Shown: positions 27,471 through 37,506, counted from the first letter of the stretch. The stretch is DNA of 64,000 bases from Leuconostoc inhae (GCF_019656015.1 NZ_BPKW01000005.1:62001-126000), one strand, 5' to 3'. Notes: generated by a model from the letters alone, not told the origin. Numbers and translations: made by a program.

Positions 27471-28346
27471 TTATTGATGACTGCCAAAAACGTCTATACG
27501 ATCAGATAGTGCGTTTTCAATGGCTGTAACACCGGAAGCTAAGAGCTTACGAGGATCATAATTTTTACCTTGTAGATCTTGATCTGACAATATAAATTTA
27601 CGTAATGCTTGATGGAATGCCAATTGTGCTTCAGTATTGACATTTACTTTGGCAATACCCATAGTAATAGCTTCACGAATTTGGTTATCCGGTACACCTG
27701 AGCCACCATGTAAAACGACTGGAAAATTATAACCAATAGCATCATTGATTGCATCGGTTAATTTATGTAAATGGTTAAGCTGTAACCCTTGCCATTCCTC
27801 TGGATAGGTACCATGAATATTACCTATACCAGCTGCCAAAAAATCAATATTGGTATTAACCATAGCTACAGCATCGGCAATTGGTGCAATCTCACCATTA
27901 CCGATAATACCGTCTTCTTCACCGCCAATGCTACCAACTTCAGCTTCTACTGATATGCCTTTTGCATGGGCTAATTCAACGATTTCGCGCGTTTGAGCTA
28001 AATTGTCCTTTAACGGTAAATGTGAGCCATCGAACATAACAGAAGTAAAGTTAGCGGCAATAGCATCTTTGGCTGCTTGGTAGTCACCATGATCAAGATG
28101 AATCGCAATTGGGACTGAAATTTTCATGTCATCATCTAAATCACGAATTAGATTGGCAACAGTTTTAAATCCGCCCATATACTTAATGGCACCCATTGAA
28201 GCCGCAATAATTGTGGGGGCCTGTTTATTTTCAGCAACACGTAAAATTGCTTTGGTCCACTCAAGATTGTTTGTATTAAAAGCACCAACAGCATAGCCGT
28301 TACTACGAGCATGTTGTATCATTTGTGATCCTGAAACGATTGTCAT
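27471..28346 (-). CDS. fba: Class II fructose-bisphosphate aldolase
   Basis: 291-residue zinc aldolase. The zinc histidines are in AIHLDHGDY, GNIHGTYP and VLHGGSGVP, and phosphate-binding GGSG and NVNTEAQLAF are conserved. It interconverts fructose 1,6-bisphosphate with dihydroxyacetone phosphate and glyceraldehyde 3-phosphate. In a phosphoketolase organism its likely role is to make hexose phosphates from triose phosphates or tagatose-type breakdown; a tagatose-bisphosphate specificity cannot be ruled out. AAAAGGATGG precedes the start. Divergent from araA. Confidence 0.9.
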   Translation of the reverse strand: MTIVSGSQMIQHARSNGYAVGAFNTNNLEWTKAILRVAENKQAPTIIAASMGAIKYMGGFKTVANLIRDLDDDMKISVPIAIHLDHGDYQAAKDAIAANFTSVMFDGSHLPLKDNLAQTREIVELAHAKGISVEAEVGSIGGEEDGIIGNGEIAPIADAVAMVNTNIDFLAAGIGNIHGTYPEEWQGLQLNHLHKLTDAINDAIGYNFPVVLHGGSGVPDNQIREAITMGIAKVNVNTEAQLAFHQALRKFILSDQDLQGKNYDPRKLLASGVTAIENALSDRIDVFGSHQ

Positions 28347-28484
28347 TTTTGAATACCATCCTTTTTTGAAAAACAGAGATCAATATGATACTAATTAACT
28401 GCCAATAATATTTTGCTCTGTATTTTTTATGATGTTGCTTAATTTAAAAATGCTACAATTTTAAAACGTAATCATAAACAAATG

Positions 28485-28500
28485 ATGAAAGCGGTTACAA
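28485..28500. promoter_or_regulatory. Catabolite response element (cre), upstream
   Basis: ATGAAAGCGGTTACAA fits the CcpA operator consensus WTGNAANCGNWNNCW. It lies between fba and araA and could serve either. Confidence 0.7.
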
Positions 28501-28605
28501 TAAATTGAGCATATCAAAAATTATACAACTAAATGATTTAAAAAACAAGGTATACCAATTTTAAAAAAGATAACATTTTTATTTATTCTATAAAAAATAT
28601 ATTAA

Positions 28606-28634
28606 TTGACATATACGGACAAATGTTTTATAGT
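28606..28634 (+). promoter_or_regulatory. araA promoter with AraR-like half-site
   Basis: TTGACA (28606-28611), 17-base spacer, TATAGT (28629-28634). The spacer holds TACGGACAAAT, resembling one half of the AraR operator (ANTTGTNCGTACAANT), so repressor would block RNA polymerase. Confidence 0.75.
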
Positions 28635-28638
28635 GTTG

Positions 28639-28654
28639 TTGTAAGCGGTTACAA
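28639..28654. promoter_or_regulatory. Catabolite response element (cre), at the araA start site
   Basis: TTGTAAGCGGTTACAA, near-palindromic and a full cre match, just downstream of the -10 box where CcpA binding represses. Confidence 0.82.
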
Positions 28655-28730
28655 AAAGTTGTTAAATTCTAGATAAACAGGTTTTTGTATTATATTACTT
28701 ATAAATCATGTATAAGAAAGAATGGAAAAG

Positions 28731-30155
28731 ATGGCTATTATAAAAGATTACAAGTTTTGGTTTGTGACAGGATCTCAATCCCTGTATGGAACGGAAGTAT
28801 TGACTCAGGTTGAAGAAGATTCTAAAAAGTTGATTAACAAATTAAACGAATCTGGTAAATTACCTTATCCAATTGAGTTCAAGACAGTGGGTATTACTGC
28901 TGAAAACATTACACAGGCTATGAAAGAAGCAAACTATGATGATTCTGTAGCTGGTGTTATTACTTGGGCACACACATTTTCACCAGCAAAAAATTGGATT
29001 CGTGGCACGCAATTATTAAATAAGCCGCTCATGCATTTAGCAACACAAATGTTAAATACCATACCTTATGACACAATTGACTTTGATTATATGAATTTAA
29101 ATCAATCTGCTCATGGTGATCGCGAATATGCATTCATTAATGCGCGCTTACGTTTGAATAACAAAATTATTTTTGGTCACTGGGCCGATGATGATATTCA
29201 AACGCAAATTGCTAAATGGATGGCTGTTGCGGTTGGCTACAATGAAAGTTTCAAAATTAAAATTGTAACTTTTGCGGACAAAATGCGCGATGTTGCGGTA
29301 ACAGATGGCGACAAAGTTGAAGCTCAAATTAAGCTAGGTTGGACAGTAGACTATTGGGGCGTGGGTGACTTAGTTGCTTACGTTAATGCAGTCAATGATG
29401 CTGATATTGATCAACTCTATGAAGACTTACAAGAAAAATATGATTTTATTGCAGGTGAAAATACACCGGAAAAATTTGAACATAATGTCAAATATCAAAT
29501 ACGCGAGTATATTGCCATTAAGAAATTTATGACTGACAAAGGTTATTCAGGATTTACGACTAATTTTGAAGACTTAGTTGGTTTGGAACAATTGCCTGGT
29601 TTAGCAGTTCAACTTTTGATGGCTGATGGCTATGGATTTGCTGGGGAAGGAGACTGGAAAACAGCGGCACTAACGCGTTTACTAAAAATCATTTCTCATA
29701 ATCAGGCAACAGCCTTTATGGAAGATTACACTTTAGATTTGCGGAAAGGACACGAAGCAATTTTAGGGTCACACATGCTAGAGGTTGATCCCACAATTGC
29801 CTCAAATAAACCGCGCGTTGAGGTTCATCCATTAGACATTGGCGGTAAAGAGGATCCAGCACGTTTGGTCTTCACTGGGCGTACCGGTGATGCAGTTGAT
29901 GTTACGTTAGCTGATTTTGGTGATGAATTCAAATTGATTAGTTATGAAGTCACAGGGAACAAGCCTGAAGCGGAAACACCATTTTTACCAGTTGCAAAGC
30001 AGCTTTGGACACCTAAAACAGGGCTTAAATCTGGTGCAGAAGGCTGGCTAACAGCTGGTGGTGGACATCATACAACATTGAGTTTTGCTGTCGATACTGA
30101 ACAACTAACTGATTTAGCGAAGTTGTTTGGTCTGACGTTTGTAAATATTAAGTAA
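28731..30155 (+). CDS. araA: L-arabinose isomerase
   Basis: 474-residue isomerase converting L-arabinose to L-ribulose. The start [15 protein letters not shown], catalytic region [13 protein letters not shown] (Glu of GEGDWK), and metal histidines in [12 protein letters not shown] and [17 protein letters not shown] are typical. Length matches the family's 474 when ATG 28731 is used; ATG 28722 three codons earlier is also possible. First gene of araA-araE-araB-araD. Control by AraR and CcpA is indicated by the upstream sites. Confidence 0.96.
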   Translation: MAIIKDYKFWFVTGSQSLYGTEVLTQVEEDSKKLINKLNESGKLPYPIEFKTVGITAENITQAMKEANYDDSVAGVITWAHTFSPAKNWIRGTQLLNKPLMHLATQMLNTIPYDTIDFDYMNLNQSAHGDREYAFINARLRLNNKIIFGHWADDDIQTQIAKWMAVAVGYNESFKIKIVTFADKMRDVAVTDGDKVEAQIKLGWTVDYWGVGDLVAYVNAVNDADIDQLYEDLQEKYDFIAGENTPEKFEHNVKYQIREYIAIKKFMTDKGYSGFTTNFEDLVGLEQLPGLAVQLLMADGYGFAGEGDWKTAALTRLLKIISHNQATAFMEDYTLDLRKGHEAILGSHMLEVDPTIASNKPRVEVHPLDIGGKEDPARLVFTGRTGDAVDVTLADFGDEFKLISYEVTGNKPEAETPFLPVAKQLWTPKTGLKSGAEGWLTAGGGHHTTLSFAVDTEQLTDLAKLFGLTFVNIK

Positions 30156-30165
30156 TGGTGTAAAC

Positions 30166-31545
30166 ATGGAAAATAGATCTACAAAAAAAATAGGAAGCGC
30201 CTTCATTTACTTTTTTGGTGCTTTTGGTGGCATTTTATTTGGTTATGATATTGGTGTTATGACTGGTGCTTTGCCGTTTTTACAAAAGGATTGGCACTTA
30301 ACGGATGCTGGTACAATTGGTTGGATAACATCAACACTGATGTTAGGAGCAATTGTCGGTGGCGCATTGGCTGGTCAACTGTCTGATAAGTTAGGACGAC
30401 GGCGAATGATTCTTGCATCTTCGTTTGTGTTTGCCATTGGTGCTATCATGGCTGGGTTTTCACCAAATGATGGTGTCGTTTGGTTGTTGTTTGCACGAGT
30501 ACTTCTCGGATTGGCAGTAGGTGCGGCTTCGGCCTTAGTGCCATCTTATATGTCTGAAATGGCTCCTGCAAAATCACGTGGTCGCTTATCAGGATTAAAT
30601 CAACTGATGATTGTTTCTGGTATGCTTTTATCTTATATTGTCGATTATTTATTACAAGGGTTACCCCACACAATTGCGTGGCGTTTAATGTTAGGCCTAG
30701 CAGCAGTGCCTGCTATCATACTTTTTTTCGGTGTTTTACGGTTACCTGAATCACCTCGATTCTTGGTCAAGACGAATAAATTAGCTGTTGCTCGTCAAGT
30801 CTTAACCTATATTCGTACTGATACAGAAGTTGAACCAGAATTAGAGGAGATTCAAAAAACGGTAGCACTTGAAGCAGGTGCCCAAAAAAATATTACATTG
30901 GGAACTTTATTTTCAAGCAAGTACCGTTATCTTGTGACAGCTGGTATTGGTGTGGCAGCTTTTCAACAATTTATGGGAGCAAACGCTATTTTCTACTATA
31001 TTCCTTTGATTGTTGAAAAGGCCAGCGGGCAATCTGCTTCTAGCGCGTTATTGTGGCCTATTATTCAAGGTGTTATTCTTGTGCTTGGTGCACTACTATA
31101 CATGGCCATTGCGGATAGGTTCAAGCGTCGTACCTTGCTGACGCTTGGAGGTACAGTTATGGCATTGTCCTTCTTGATGCCTGCTGCATTAAATGCACTC
31201 CTTGGGGCGGATAAATTCCCACCTATGTTGATTGTTGTATTCTTATCTATATTTGTTGCGTTTTACTCATTTACGTGGGCACCACTTACTTGGGTATTGG
31301 TAGGAGAAGTATTTCCTTTAGCAATTCGCGGACGTGCGAGCGGCTTAGCATCATCGTTTAACTGGCTTGGATCTTTTGCTGTAGGTCTCTTATTTCCGAT
31401 TATGACTGCAGCAATGCCACAAACATCAGTATTTGCAATTTTTGGTGTTATTTCAATCGTTGCCGTTCTCTTTATAAGGTTTGCCGTACCAGAAACTTAT
31501 GGTAAAACACTTGAAGAGATTGAGGCACAAGGAACAAGTCATTAA
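30166..31545 (+). CDS. araE: Arabinose:H+ symporter, MFS sugar porter
   Basis: 459-residue sugar porter with 12 helices. Signatures are GYDIGVMTGALPF, DKLGRRRMI, LPESPRFLVK, GANAIFYYIP and PETYGKTLEEIE, as in AraE/XylE/GalP. Ten bases after araA and in the operon, so arabinose is the likely substrate, though xylose or broader pentose use is possible. A terminator-like hairpin follows before araB. Confidence 0.9.
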   Translation: MENRSTKKIGSAFIYFFGAFGGILFGYDIGVMTGALPFLQKDWHLTDAGTIGWITSTLMLGAIVGGALAGQLSDKLGRRRMILASSFVFAIGAIMAGFSPNDGVVWLLFARVLLGLAVGAASALVPSYMSEMAPAKSRGRLSGLNQLMIVSGMLLSYIVDYLLQGLPHTIAWRLMLGLAAVPAIILFFGVLRLPESPRFLVKTNKLAVARQVLTYIRTDTEVEPELEEIQKTVALEAGAQKNITLGTLFSSKYRYLVTAGIGVAAFQQFMGANAIFYYIPLIVEKASGQSASSALLWPIIQGVILVLGALLYMAIADRFKRRTLLTLGGTVMALSFLMPAALNALLGADKFPPMLIVVFLSIFVAFYSFTWAPLTWVLVGEVFPLAIRGRASGLASSFNWLGSFAVGLLFPIMTAAMPQTSVFAIFGVISIVAVLFIRFAVPETYGKTLEEIEAQGTSH

Positions 31546-31583
31546 AATACGAAAAGATTTAAATGTTTTATCTGAATCAAAAC

Positions 31584-31624
31584 AAAAATGCTAGTCAGAT
31601 GAACACACATTGATTAGCATTTTT
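31584..31624 (+). terminator. Internal terminator between araE and araB
   Basis: AAAAATGCTAGTCA / TGATTAGCATTTTT stem-loop with T run about 18 bases before araB. A partial terminator here would lower araBD relative to araAE, or araB could have a separate weak promoter. Confidence 0.6.
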
Positions 31625-31641
31625 CACTTAGGAGAATATTT

Positions 31642-33264
31642 ATGATGACACATAAAGAAACAATGCAGGCGATTAAAGCAGGTAACATTGCTTTGGGCGT
31701 AGAATTTGGTTCAACTACCGTTAAAGCTGTGTTAACAACAGAAGATTTTAAAACAGTCGCTTCAGGTAGTTACGAGTGGGAAAATAATTTTAAAGATGGT
31801 CTTTGGACATATGCCATTTCTGATATTTGGCTAGGATTGCAGACTGCCTATACTAAGTTACAAAAACAAATTCACGATGATTATGGTGTAGAAATAACCA
31901 GTATTAAAACGATGGGATTTTCAGCGATGATGCATGGTTATTTGGCATTTGATAAGAATAATGAGTTATTGGTTCCCTTTAGAACGTGGCGCAACGCTAT
32001 CACGGGTCAAGCTGCCTCAGAATTAACCCAATTATTTAACTTCAACATTCCGCAGCGGTGGAGCATTGCACACCTTTATCAAGCTATTTTAAATCAAGAA
32101 ACCCACGTTAAGAGTGTTGATTTTATCACAACATTAGCTGGTTATGTACATTGGCAGTTAACAGGTGACAAGGTAATTGGTATTGGTGATGCCTCGGGTA
32201 TGTTTCCAATTGACGAAAAAACTGGTACTTATAACCAAATAATGTTGGAAAAATTCAGGTCATTGAAATCAGTTCAACAATATAATTGGCAACTAGAAAA
32301 TATTTTACCTAAGCCATTAAAAGCTGGGGAAAACGCTGGCTATTTGACAGAAAAAGGGGCAAATTTATTAGATCCTACGGGTCACCTAACAGCTGGCGCA
32401 ATTATTGCGCCGCCTGAAGGAGATGCCGGAACTGGTATGGTAGCCACTAATAGTGTTAAAAAGAGAACAGGAAATATTTCGGTCGGTACGTCAATTTTTT
32501 CAATGATAGTGTTAGAAAAAAATCTTCAACATGTTTACAGTAACATTGATATTGTCACAACGCCCACTGGATTACCAGTAGCGATGGTACACGCTAATAA
32601 TTCTGCCTCAGATTTAAACGCTTGGTCGAAGCTCTTTGCGCAATTTGCACAGTTAATTGATTATGATATTGCAACAAGTGAGCTTTATCAGACATTGTTT
32701 AACGCTGCGCTAAATGATGCTGAACCTGATGCAGGTGGCCTTTCTGGTTATGGGTACTATTCTGGAGAAAATATTACGGGAATTCCTGAGGGAAGGCCAC
32801 TACTTGTGAGGCAACCTGACACAGATTTTACAATTGGTAATTTGATGCGTTTCCATTTGTTTACGGCTTTCGGTGCGATTAAAATTGGCATGCGTATATT
32901 AGAGGATGAGCAGGTATTGACCGATAATATTGTGGCGCAAGGTGGTGTATTCAAAACACCAATTGTTGCTCAAAAATTGTTAGCAGCAGCCTTAAATACC
33001 AATGTTACTGTAATGAAAACGGCTGGTGAAGGCGGCCCGTGGGGGATGGCAATTTTGTCTCTATATGCTGCTAATAAAAGTACCAATGAAACATTATCTG
33101 AATTTTTAAGTCATGTTGTTTTCGCTAATGAAAAGTCTGAAACGTTATCACCAGATCCAAGCGATGTTACTGGATTTGAGAAATTTATGGCAAGATACGT
33201 TGCTGGGTTGGACATTGAATTAGCGGCTATTAAAGCGTTACCATCACAAAAAAGAAAGGAATGA
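31642..33264 (+). CDS. araB: Ribulokinase
   Basis: 540-residue FGGY-family kinase phosphorylating L-ribulose. The N-terminal phosphate loop is GVEFGSTTVKAVL; substrate and catalytic regions include TWRNAIT, GDASGMFPID, and the ATPase PPEGDAGTGMVATNSV and GGVFKTPIVAQ motifs. ATG 31642 follows AGGAGAATATT. Six bases precede araD. The gene order araA-E-B-D differs from the B-A-D order of enteric bacteria. Confidence 0.93.
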   Translation: MMTHKETMQAIKAGNIALGVEFGSTTVKAVLTTEDFKTVASGSYEWENNFKDGLWTYAISDIWLGLQTAYTKLQKQIHDDYGVEITSIKTMGFSAMMHGYLAFDKNNELLVPFRTWRNAITGQAASELTQLFNFNIPQRWSIAHLYQAILNQETHVKSVDFITTLAGYVHWQLTGDKVIGIGDASGMFPIDEKTGTYNQIMLEKFRSLKSVQQYNWQLENILPKPLKAGENAGYLTEKGANLLDPTGHLTAGAIIAPPEGDAGTGMVATNSVKKRTGNISVGTSIFSMIVLEKNLQHVYSNIDIVTTPTGLPVAMVHANNSASDLNAWSKLFAQFAQLIDYDIATSELYQTLFNAALNDAEPDAGGLSGYGYYSGENITGIPEGRPLLVRQPDTDFTIGNLMRFHLFTAFGAIKIGMRILEDEQVLTDNIVAQGGVFKTPIVAQKLLAAALNTNVTVMKTAGEGGPWGMAILSLYAANKSTNETLSEFLSHVVFANEKSETLSPDPSDVTGFEKFMARYVAGLDIELAAIKALPSQKRKE

Positions 33265-33270
33265 ACACTG

Positions 33271-33993
33271 ATGTTAGAAAATTTGAAGCAAATTGTTTAT
33301 GAAGCTAATATGGCCTTGCCAGCTAATAATTTGGTGACGCTTACTTGGGGTAATGTCTCGCAAATTGATCGTGAAAAAGGGTTATTTGTTATTAAACCCA
33401 GTGGTGTCGATTATGCGACACTTCGACCTGAAGATATGGTTGTTGTTGATTTAGAGGGGCATGTGGTTGAAGGTGATATGAACCCATCGAGTGATACACC
33501 AACACACGCTTTTTTGTATCGACATTGGCCTGATTTAGGCGGTATCGTGCATACCCATTCAAAATGGGCCGTTGCATTTGCTCAAGCAGGGATACCAGTA
33601 CCAGCAGCGGGAACAACACATGCTGACACATTTTATGGTGATGTGCCGTTGGCTGATAGATTAACACAAGTAGAAGTAGCTGAAAATTACGAATTAAATA
33701 CTGGCAAATCAATCGTTCGTGTGTTTGAACGAGAAGGGCTTGATCCAATGGCAATTCCAGGTGTGTTGACCAATGATCATGGGCCGTTTACATGGGGAAA
33801 AGATGCGATGGATGCCGTCCACAATGCGATTGTTTTAGATGTTGTAGCCGACATGGATTATCATACGATGCAATTGAATCCAGCACAAGACATCCACGTG
33901 CCACAGTATTTATTAGATAAACATTACTATCGTAAGCATGGGGCTAATGCTTATTACGGACAAGGTAAAAAGTTTAAAATTAAAAATGCTTGA
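33271..33993 (+). CDS. araD: L-ribulose-5-phosphate 4-epimerase
   Basis: 240-residue class II aldolase-family epimerase yielding D-xylulose 5-phosphate, the phosphoketolase substrate. Metal ligands appear in GIVHTHSKWAVAFAQ and the C-terminal MDYHTMQLNP; phosphate site in TWGNVSQID, KPSGVDY and NPSSDTPTHAFLY. The start follows AAAGGAATGAACACTG. Last gene of the ara operon. Confidence 0.95.
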   Translation: MLENLKQIVYEANMALPANNLVTLTWGNVSQIDREKGLFVIKPSGVDYATLRPEDMVVVDLEGHVVEGDMNPSSDTPTHAFLYRHWPDLGGIVHTHSKWAVAFAQAGIPVPAAGTTHADTFYGDVPLADRLTQVEVAENYELNTGKSIVRVFEREGLDPMAIPGVLTNDHGPFTWGKDAMDAVHNAIVLDVVADMDYHTMQLNPAQDIHVPQYLLDKHYYRKHGANAYYGQGKKFKIKNA

Positions 33994-34027
33994 GACATTT
34001 TTACCATGTCATGTGCAAAAAATGCTT

Positions 34028-34072
34028 AAAAGCCAACATATCTTCAGTTCATAGAAGATATGTTGGCTTTTT
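34028..34072 (+). terminator. Terminator of the ara operon
   Basis: AAAAGCCAACATATCTTC / GAAGATATGTTGGCTTTTT, 17-18 perfect pairs with T run. Confidence 0.9.
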
Positions 34073-34117
34073 CATAACAATTGTTTAAATATAGATCTAT
34101 AGTTTGTGATGTTTTCG

Positions 34118-35542
34118 TTACTGTGCTGGGGCATGCAAAACTAGCCCATGTTCAGGTGTTCGTGCGTTAATGACGATATCTTCAATCTTAAATATATGAG
34201 TCAATTGATCAGGTGTAAAGTATGATTTTTTCTCAGCCAGTTGGCGCAATGATTTACCCGTTCGTATAGATTCTTTGGCAAGTTTGGCGGCTTCTTGATA
34301 ACCGATAATTGGTGTCATGGCGGTAGCAAAACTAACTGATAAATCAATATCTTGCGCCAGTCGTGATTTGTTACTTGTGATGCCATCAATCGCGTTAAGT
34401 CGTAAGGTAGTCATTGCTGCTGTAAGATGTTCAATGCCAGCAAATAATGAACGAAATATAATCGGTTCAAAAGCGTTGAGTTCTAATTGTCCAGCCTCTG
34501 CAGCTGCGGTAATTGTTGCATCAAAGCCAAACATTTCAAAAGCGACTTGGTTCACAACTTCTGGAATCACTGGATTAACTTTTCCGGGCATAATTGATGA
34601 ACCGGCCTGTTTTGCCGGTAGATTGATTTCAAGTAGCCCAGATCGTGGGCCAGAACTCATTAAACGTAAATCATTGGCAATTTTAGAGAGACTCATGGCG
34701 AGTGTTTTCAAAGTGCCTGATAAAGCGACCAAGCCATCAAGATTTTGTGTGGCATCAAACAGATCATGAGCCTGTGTTAATGGCAACTTGGTGATACCGG
34801 CAAGATTTGGCACAATATGTACTTGATAATGGTAGCTCACATTAATACCTGAACCGATTGCTGAACCACCCAAGTTCAGCATATAAAGTGGCTCGCGTGC
34901 ACGTTGAATACGTAAAGTATCTCGCAGTAAAGGTTTTAACCAGGCGTGAAAGCTGTTACCTAAGGTCGTTGGCACGGCATCTTGCAATTGCGTACGACCC
35001 ATTTTATAAGTTGTTGAAAATTCATCAGCTTTATTACCTAAAGCATCAATTAAATTTTGTAGTTCTAAAAGCAGTGGATCTAGCAAACGTAATAAGGCTA
35101 TTTTTCCAGCACTAGGATAAGTATCATTAGTACTTTGGGCCATGTTAACATGATCATTTGGATTGATGTAGGTATAATCACCGCGCGAACGACCCGTTTG
35201 TTCTAAGGCAACATTAGCAATGACTTCATTCACATTCATGTTGGCGGATGTACCAGCGCCGCCTTGAATATCACTAATGGGGAACATAGATAAATCAATT
35301 GGCGTATTAAGCAGTGTTTTAGTTGCACTGACAATATGTTTGGCTACAGACCGGTCAAGATTACCTGAAGTAGCGTTGGTTTTTGCGGCTGCTTGTTTTA
35401 TTTCTAAAAAGGCACGAATCAATTCAGGGTGTGTTGGTTGTGAAGAGATGGGAAAATTTTGTAAGGCACGTTGTGTGTGAATACCATAATAAGCTGTTTG
35501 TGGGATGTTGAGTTGGCCGAGTGAATCAGATTCAGTGCGCAT
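34118..35542 (-). CDS. aspA: Aspartate ammonia-lyase
   Basis: 474-residue fumarase/aspartase superfamily enzyme converting aspartate to fumarate and ammonia. The mobile active-site loop is GSSIMPGKVNPVIPE; N-terminal YYGIHTQRALQNFPIS and mid-region PNDHVNMAQSTNDTYPSA are characteristic of AspA rather than FumC. A ribosome-binding site AAGGAGATCC precedes ATG. Probably supplies fumarate as electron sink or ammonia. No neighbour forms an operon with it. Confidence 0.9.
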   Translation of the reverse strand: MRTESDSLGQLNIPQTAYYGIHTQRALQNFPISSQPTHPELIRAFLEIKQAAAKTNATSGNLDRSVAKHIVSATKTLLNTPIDLSMFPISDIQGGAGTSANMNVNEVIANVALEQTGRSRGDYTYINPNDHVNMAQSTNDTYPSAGKIALLRLLDPLLLELQNLIDALGNKADEFSTTYKMGRTQLQDAVPTTLGNSFHAWLKPLLRDTLRIQRAREPLYMLNLGGSAIGSGINVSYHYQVHIVPNLAGITKLPLTQAHDLFDATQNLDGLVALSGTLKTLAMSLSKIANDLRLMSSGPRSGLLEINLPAKQAGSSIMPGKVNPVIPEVVNQVAFEMFGFDATITAAAEAGQLELNAFEPIIFRSLFAGIEHLTAAMTTLRLNAIDGITSNKSRLAQDIDLSVSFATAMTPIIGYQEAAKLAKESIRTGKSLRQLAEKKSYFTPDQLTHIFKIEDIVINARTPEHGLVLHAPAQ

Positions 35543-35686
35543 GAGGATCTCCTTAGTAAATTCCTATAGGACTATTTTATCCCTTATTGCAGCTATACCA
35601 ATTAAACATGTTACCTATCTTGACATGCGATATTCTTTGTAAATAGTGAGATTTCTAGTGCTATTTACTTATTTATCTGGCTAAAC

Positions 35687-35723
35687 CAAAAAGAAAACAA
35701 CATTTGTATGCTGTTTTCTTTTT
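35687..35723. terminator. Terminator between rpiA and aspA
   Basis: AAAAAGAAAACA / TGTTTTCTTTTT stem, symmetric T runs; serves rpiA on the minus strand. Confidence 0.75.
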
Positions 35724-36405
35724 ATTTTACTTCTAATATTTTAGCGGTGTGATCATTTTCACCGATCACGACGCGATTGACGACATCCGTAAATAAACCA
35801 TGTTCGACAACGCCGACCATTTTAATTAATTCATCCCCAAGTTCACGGGGATTTTCAATTAGTGGTAAATGCAAATCAATCAAAAAATTTGCGGAATCTG
35901 TACGCACAGGGTTACCATTTTGATCTAAGCGCCATGTTGGATGAAAGCCATCAGCCTGAAAGCGCTTAAAAAGCTGGTCTGAACCATAGGGAATGACTTC
36001 TACAGGTAGATATTGATTAAGCTTTGATACCCGTTTTGTTGCATCAACAACCCAAATATTCTCACGTGAGTTAAACGCAACAATTTTCTCCCAAAGTAAG
36101 GCCGCACCACCGCCTTTAATGGCTGAAAAATCATCAGCAATTTGATCGGCACCATCAATCGTTAAATCAATTTTGTCAACATCGTCAACATTATACATTG
36201 GGATACCAAGTTGCGCAGCGTTACGACGTGTTTTTTCAGAAGTTGCGACGCCAACAATTTTTAAATTTTCCTTGACTACGCGCTCCCCAAGCGCCTCAAT
36301 GACATGAGCAATTGTTGATCCTGAACCAATACCGACAACCATATCATTTTGAACAAATTCAGCGGCGCGTCGGCCAGCGATAATTTTTTGTAACTCTTGA
36401 CTCAT
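35722..36405 (-). CDS. rpiA: Ribose-5-phosphate isomerase A
   Basis: 227-residue RpiA interconverting ribose 5-phosphate and ribulose 5-phosphate. Motifs: GIGSGSTIAHVIEALGE phosphate loop, LTIDGADQI with catalytic Asp, and KGGGAALLWEKIV. The start overlaps the stop of the upstream acetyltransferase gene by 4 bases (ATGA). Links ribose to the phosphoketolase pathway. Confidence 0.96.
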   Translation of the reverse strand: MSQELQKIIAGRRAAEFVQNDMVVGIGSGSTIAHVIEALGERVVKENLKIVGVATSEKTRRNAAQLGIPMYNVDDVDKIDLTIDGADQIADDFSAIKGGGAALLWEKIVAFNSRENIWVVDATKRVSKLNQYLPVEVIPYGSDQLFKRFQADGFHPTWRLDQNGNPVRTDSANFLIDLHLPLIENPRELGDELIKMVGVVEHGLFTDVVNRVVIGENDHTAKILEVK

Positions 36406-36683
36406 GGTTTGTACTCAATCTCCTGATATTTAGCGGGTTTTTGGGCAAATGCCTTTTTCACGTAAGGGCAAACTGCCTTGATCGTCATATGATTAGTCTG
36501 TGCCTCGTTAATGACTGCATCAAGTAATTGTGCAGCAATGCCTTGACCACGTAGAGAAGGATCAACACGTGTTGCGTTAACTGAATATGTTTGACCATTA
36601 TTAATGGTTGTATAAATAATTTCAGCTAATGTTTTGTCGTTGTCTTGTAAAAAATAGCGTCCTGGTTCATGTTGGAAGTCCAT
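36402..36683 (-). CDS. GNAT-fold acetyltransferase, YidJ/GCN5-like
   Basis: 93-residue small N-acetyltransferase-like protein of the YidJ type. The acetyl-CoA loop is VDPSLRGQGIAAQLLDAVI, and the CPYVKKAFAQKPAKYQ tail is diagnostic of this minimal family. ATG 36683 has GGAG upstream; the frame opens eight codons earlier without a site. Substrate unknown. Co-transcribed with rpiA. Confidence 0.82.
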   Translation of the reverse strand: MDFQHEPGRYFLQDNDKTLAEIIYTTINNGQTYSVNATRVDPSLRGQGIAAQLLDAVINEAQTNHMTIKAVCPYVKKAFAQKPAKYQEIEYKP

Positions 36684-36874
36684 AATTTTTCTCCATTCTG
36701 TTACCAAATTTCAACCTGTTTAATGACATTTATTGATACCTTAATTGTACCGCATAATCTAGTGCTTAGCGATTGAACCATGGTATTTAGGAGACAATTT
36801 AAAGTTGTCATGAAATCTCTTTTAAAAACAGCCTGCTTTTACCGTATAATAGTAAAGAAAGATTAACTATAAAT

Positions 36875-36925
36875 GGAGGAAACGTACAACTCGTGCTTTG
36901 TGTGTCAGTTGTACGCTAAAAAAAT
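36875..36925 (+). promoter_or_regulatory. Split ribosome-binding site with stem-loop before dut
   Basis: GGAGG at 36875-36879 is 46 bases from ATG 36926. Between them CGTACAACT (36883-36891) pairs perfectly with AGTTGTACG (36907-36915). Looping out the hairpin leaves about 13 bases of spacing. A TATAAT -10 box is at 36845-36850. The same layout occurs at 44422, 48361 and 49285. Confidence 0.65.
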
Positions 36926-37465
36926 ATGCGCGGATTTGAAATTGTTTCAGCTAAGGTCAATGATGGTCTTAATGTACCAAAACGTAGTACGCAAGCAGCA
37001 GCAGGGTATGATTTTGAAGCTTCAGAAGATATAGTCATTCCAAGTGCCACAAGTAATTTTTTTTTTAAAGGACTTAGCGTTTTGTCATTAGGTAAATTAA
37101 AAGGCGTACGTGATAATGCAGATCTCCAAAATATGCTTAAGCCAGTATTGATTCCAACAGGAATCAAAGCTTATATGGCGGAAGGCGAGTATTTGCAATT
37201 GGTGTCACGTTCTAGTGGACCAATTAAAAAACGAATTATGATGCCTAACGCAGTTGGAATTGTGGATGCTGATTATTATAATAATCCTTCAAATGAAGGC
37301 GAAATTTTCTTCCAATTCATTAATTTTGGTATGAAGGATGTGCATATTAAAAAAGGCGAGCGCATTGGACAAGGGATATTCTTGCCATATTTGTTGGCTG
37401 ATGGGGATGAAAGTGTTGTCAAAGCGCAACGAAATGGTGGCTTTGGCTCAACTGGTCAAAATTAA
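36926..37465 (+). CDS. dut: dUTP pyrophosphatase family protein
   Basis: 179-residue trimeric-type dUTPase hydrolysing dUTP to dUMP, keeping uracil out of DNA. Motifs in order: AAGYDFEAS (1), SRSSGPIKK (2), NAVGIVDADYYNNPSNEGEI (3), GERIGQGIF (4), NGGFGSTG (5). An insert of about 30 residues between motifs 1 and 2 (residues 44-75) makes it longer than the ~150-residue norm, as in other lactic acid bacteria. The insert contains a run of ten T (37057-37066), a possible slippage site. Upstream of radA in one transcription unit. Confidence 0.9.
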   Translation: MRGFEIVSAKVNDGLNVPKRSTQAAAGYDFEASEDIVIPSATSNFFFKGLSVLSLGKLKGVRDNADLQNMLKPVLIPTGIKAYMAEGEYLQLVSRSSGPIKKRIMMPNAVGIVDADYYNNPSNEGEIFFQFINFGMKDVHIKKGERIGQGIFLPYLLADGDESVVKAQRNGGFGSTGQN

Positions 37466-37506
37466 TCAAAAAGATATTTAAGCAATAGTAACAAAGGAGA
37501 ATAACC

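Noticed and set aside
28485-28654. The two GCGGTTACAA elements as a direct repeat or mobile-element end
   Set aside because: Each fits the CcpA cre consensus and lies at the expected places of the ara promoter region.
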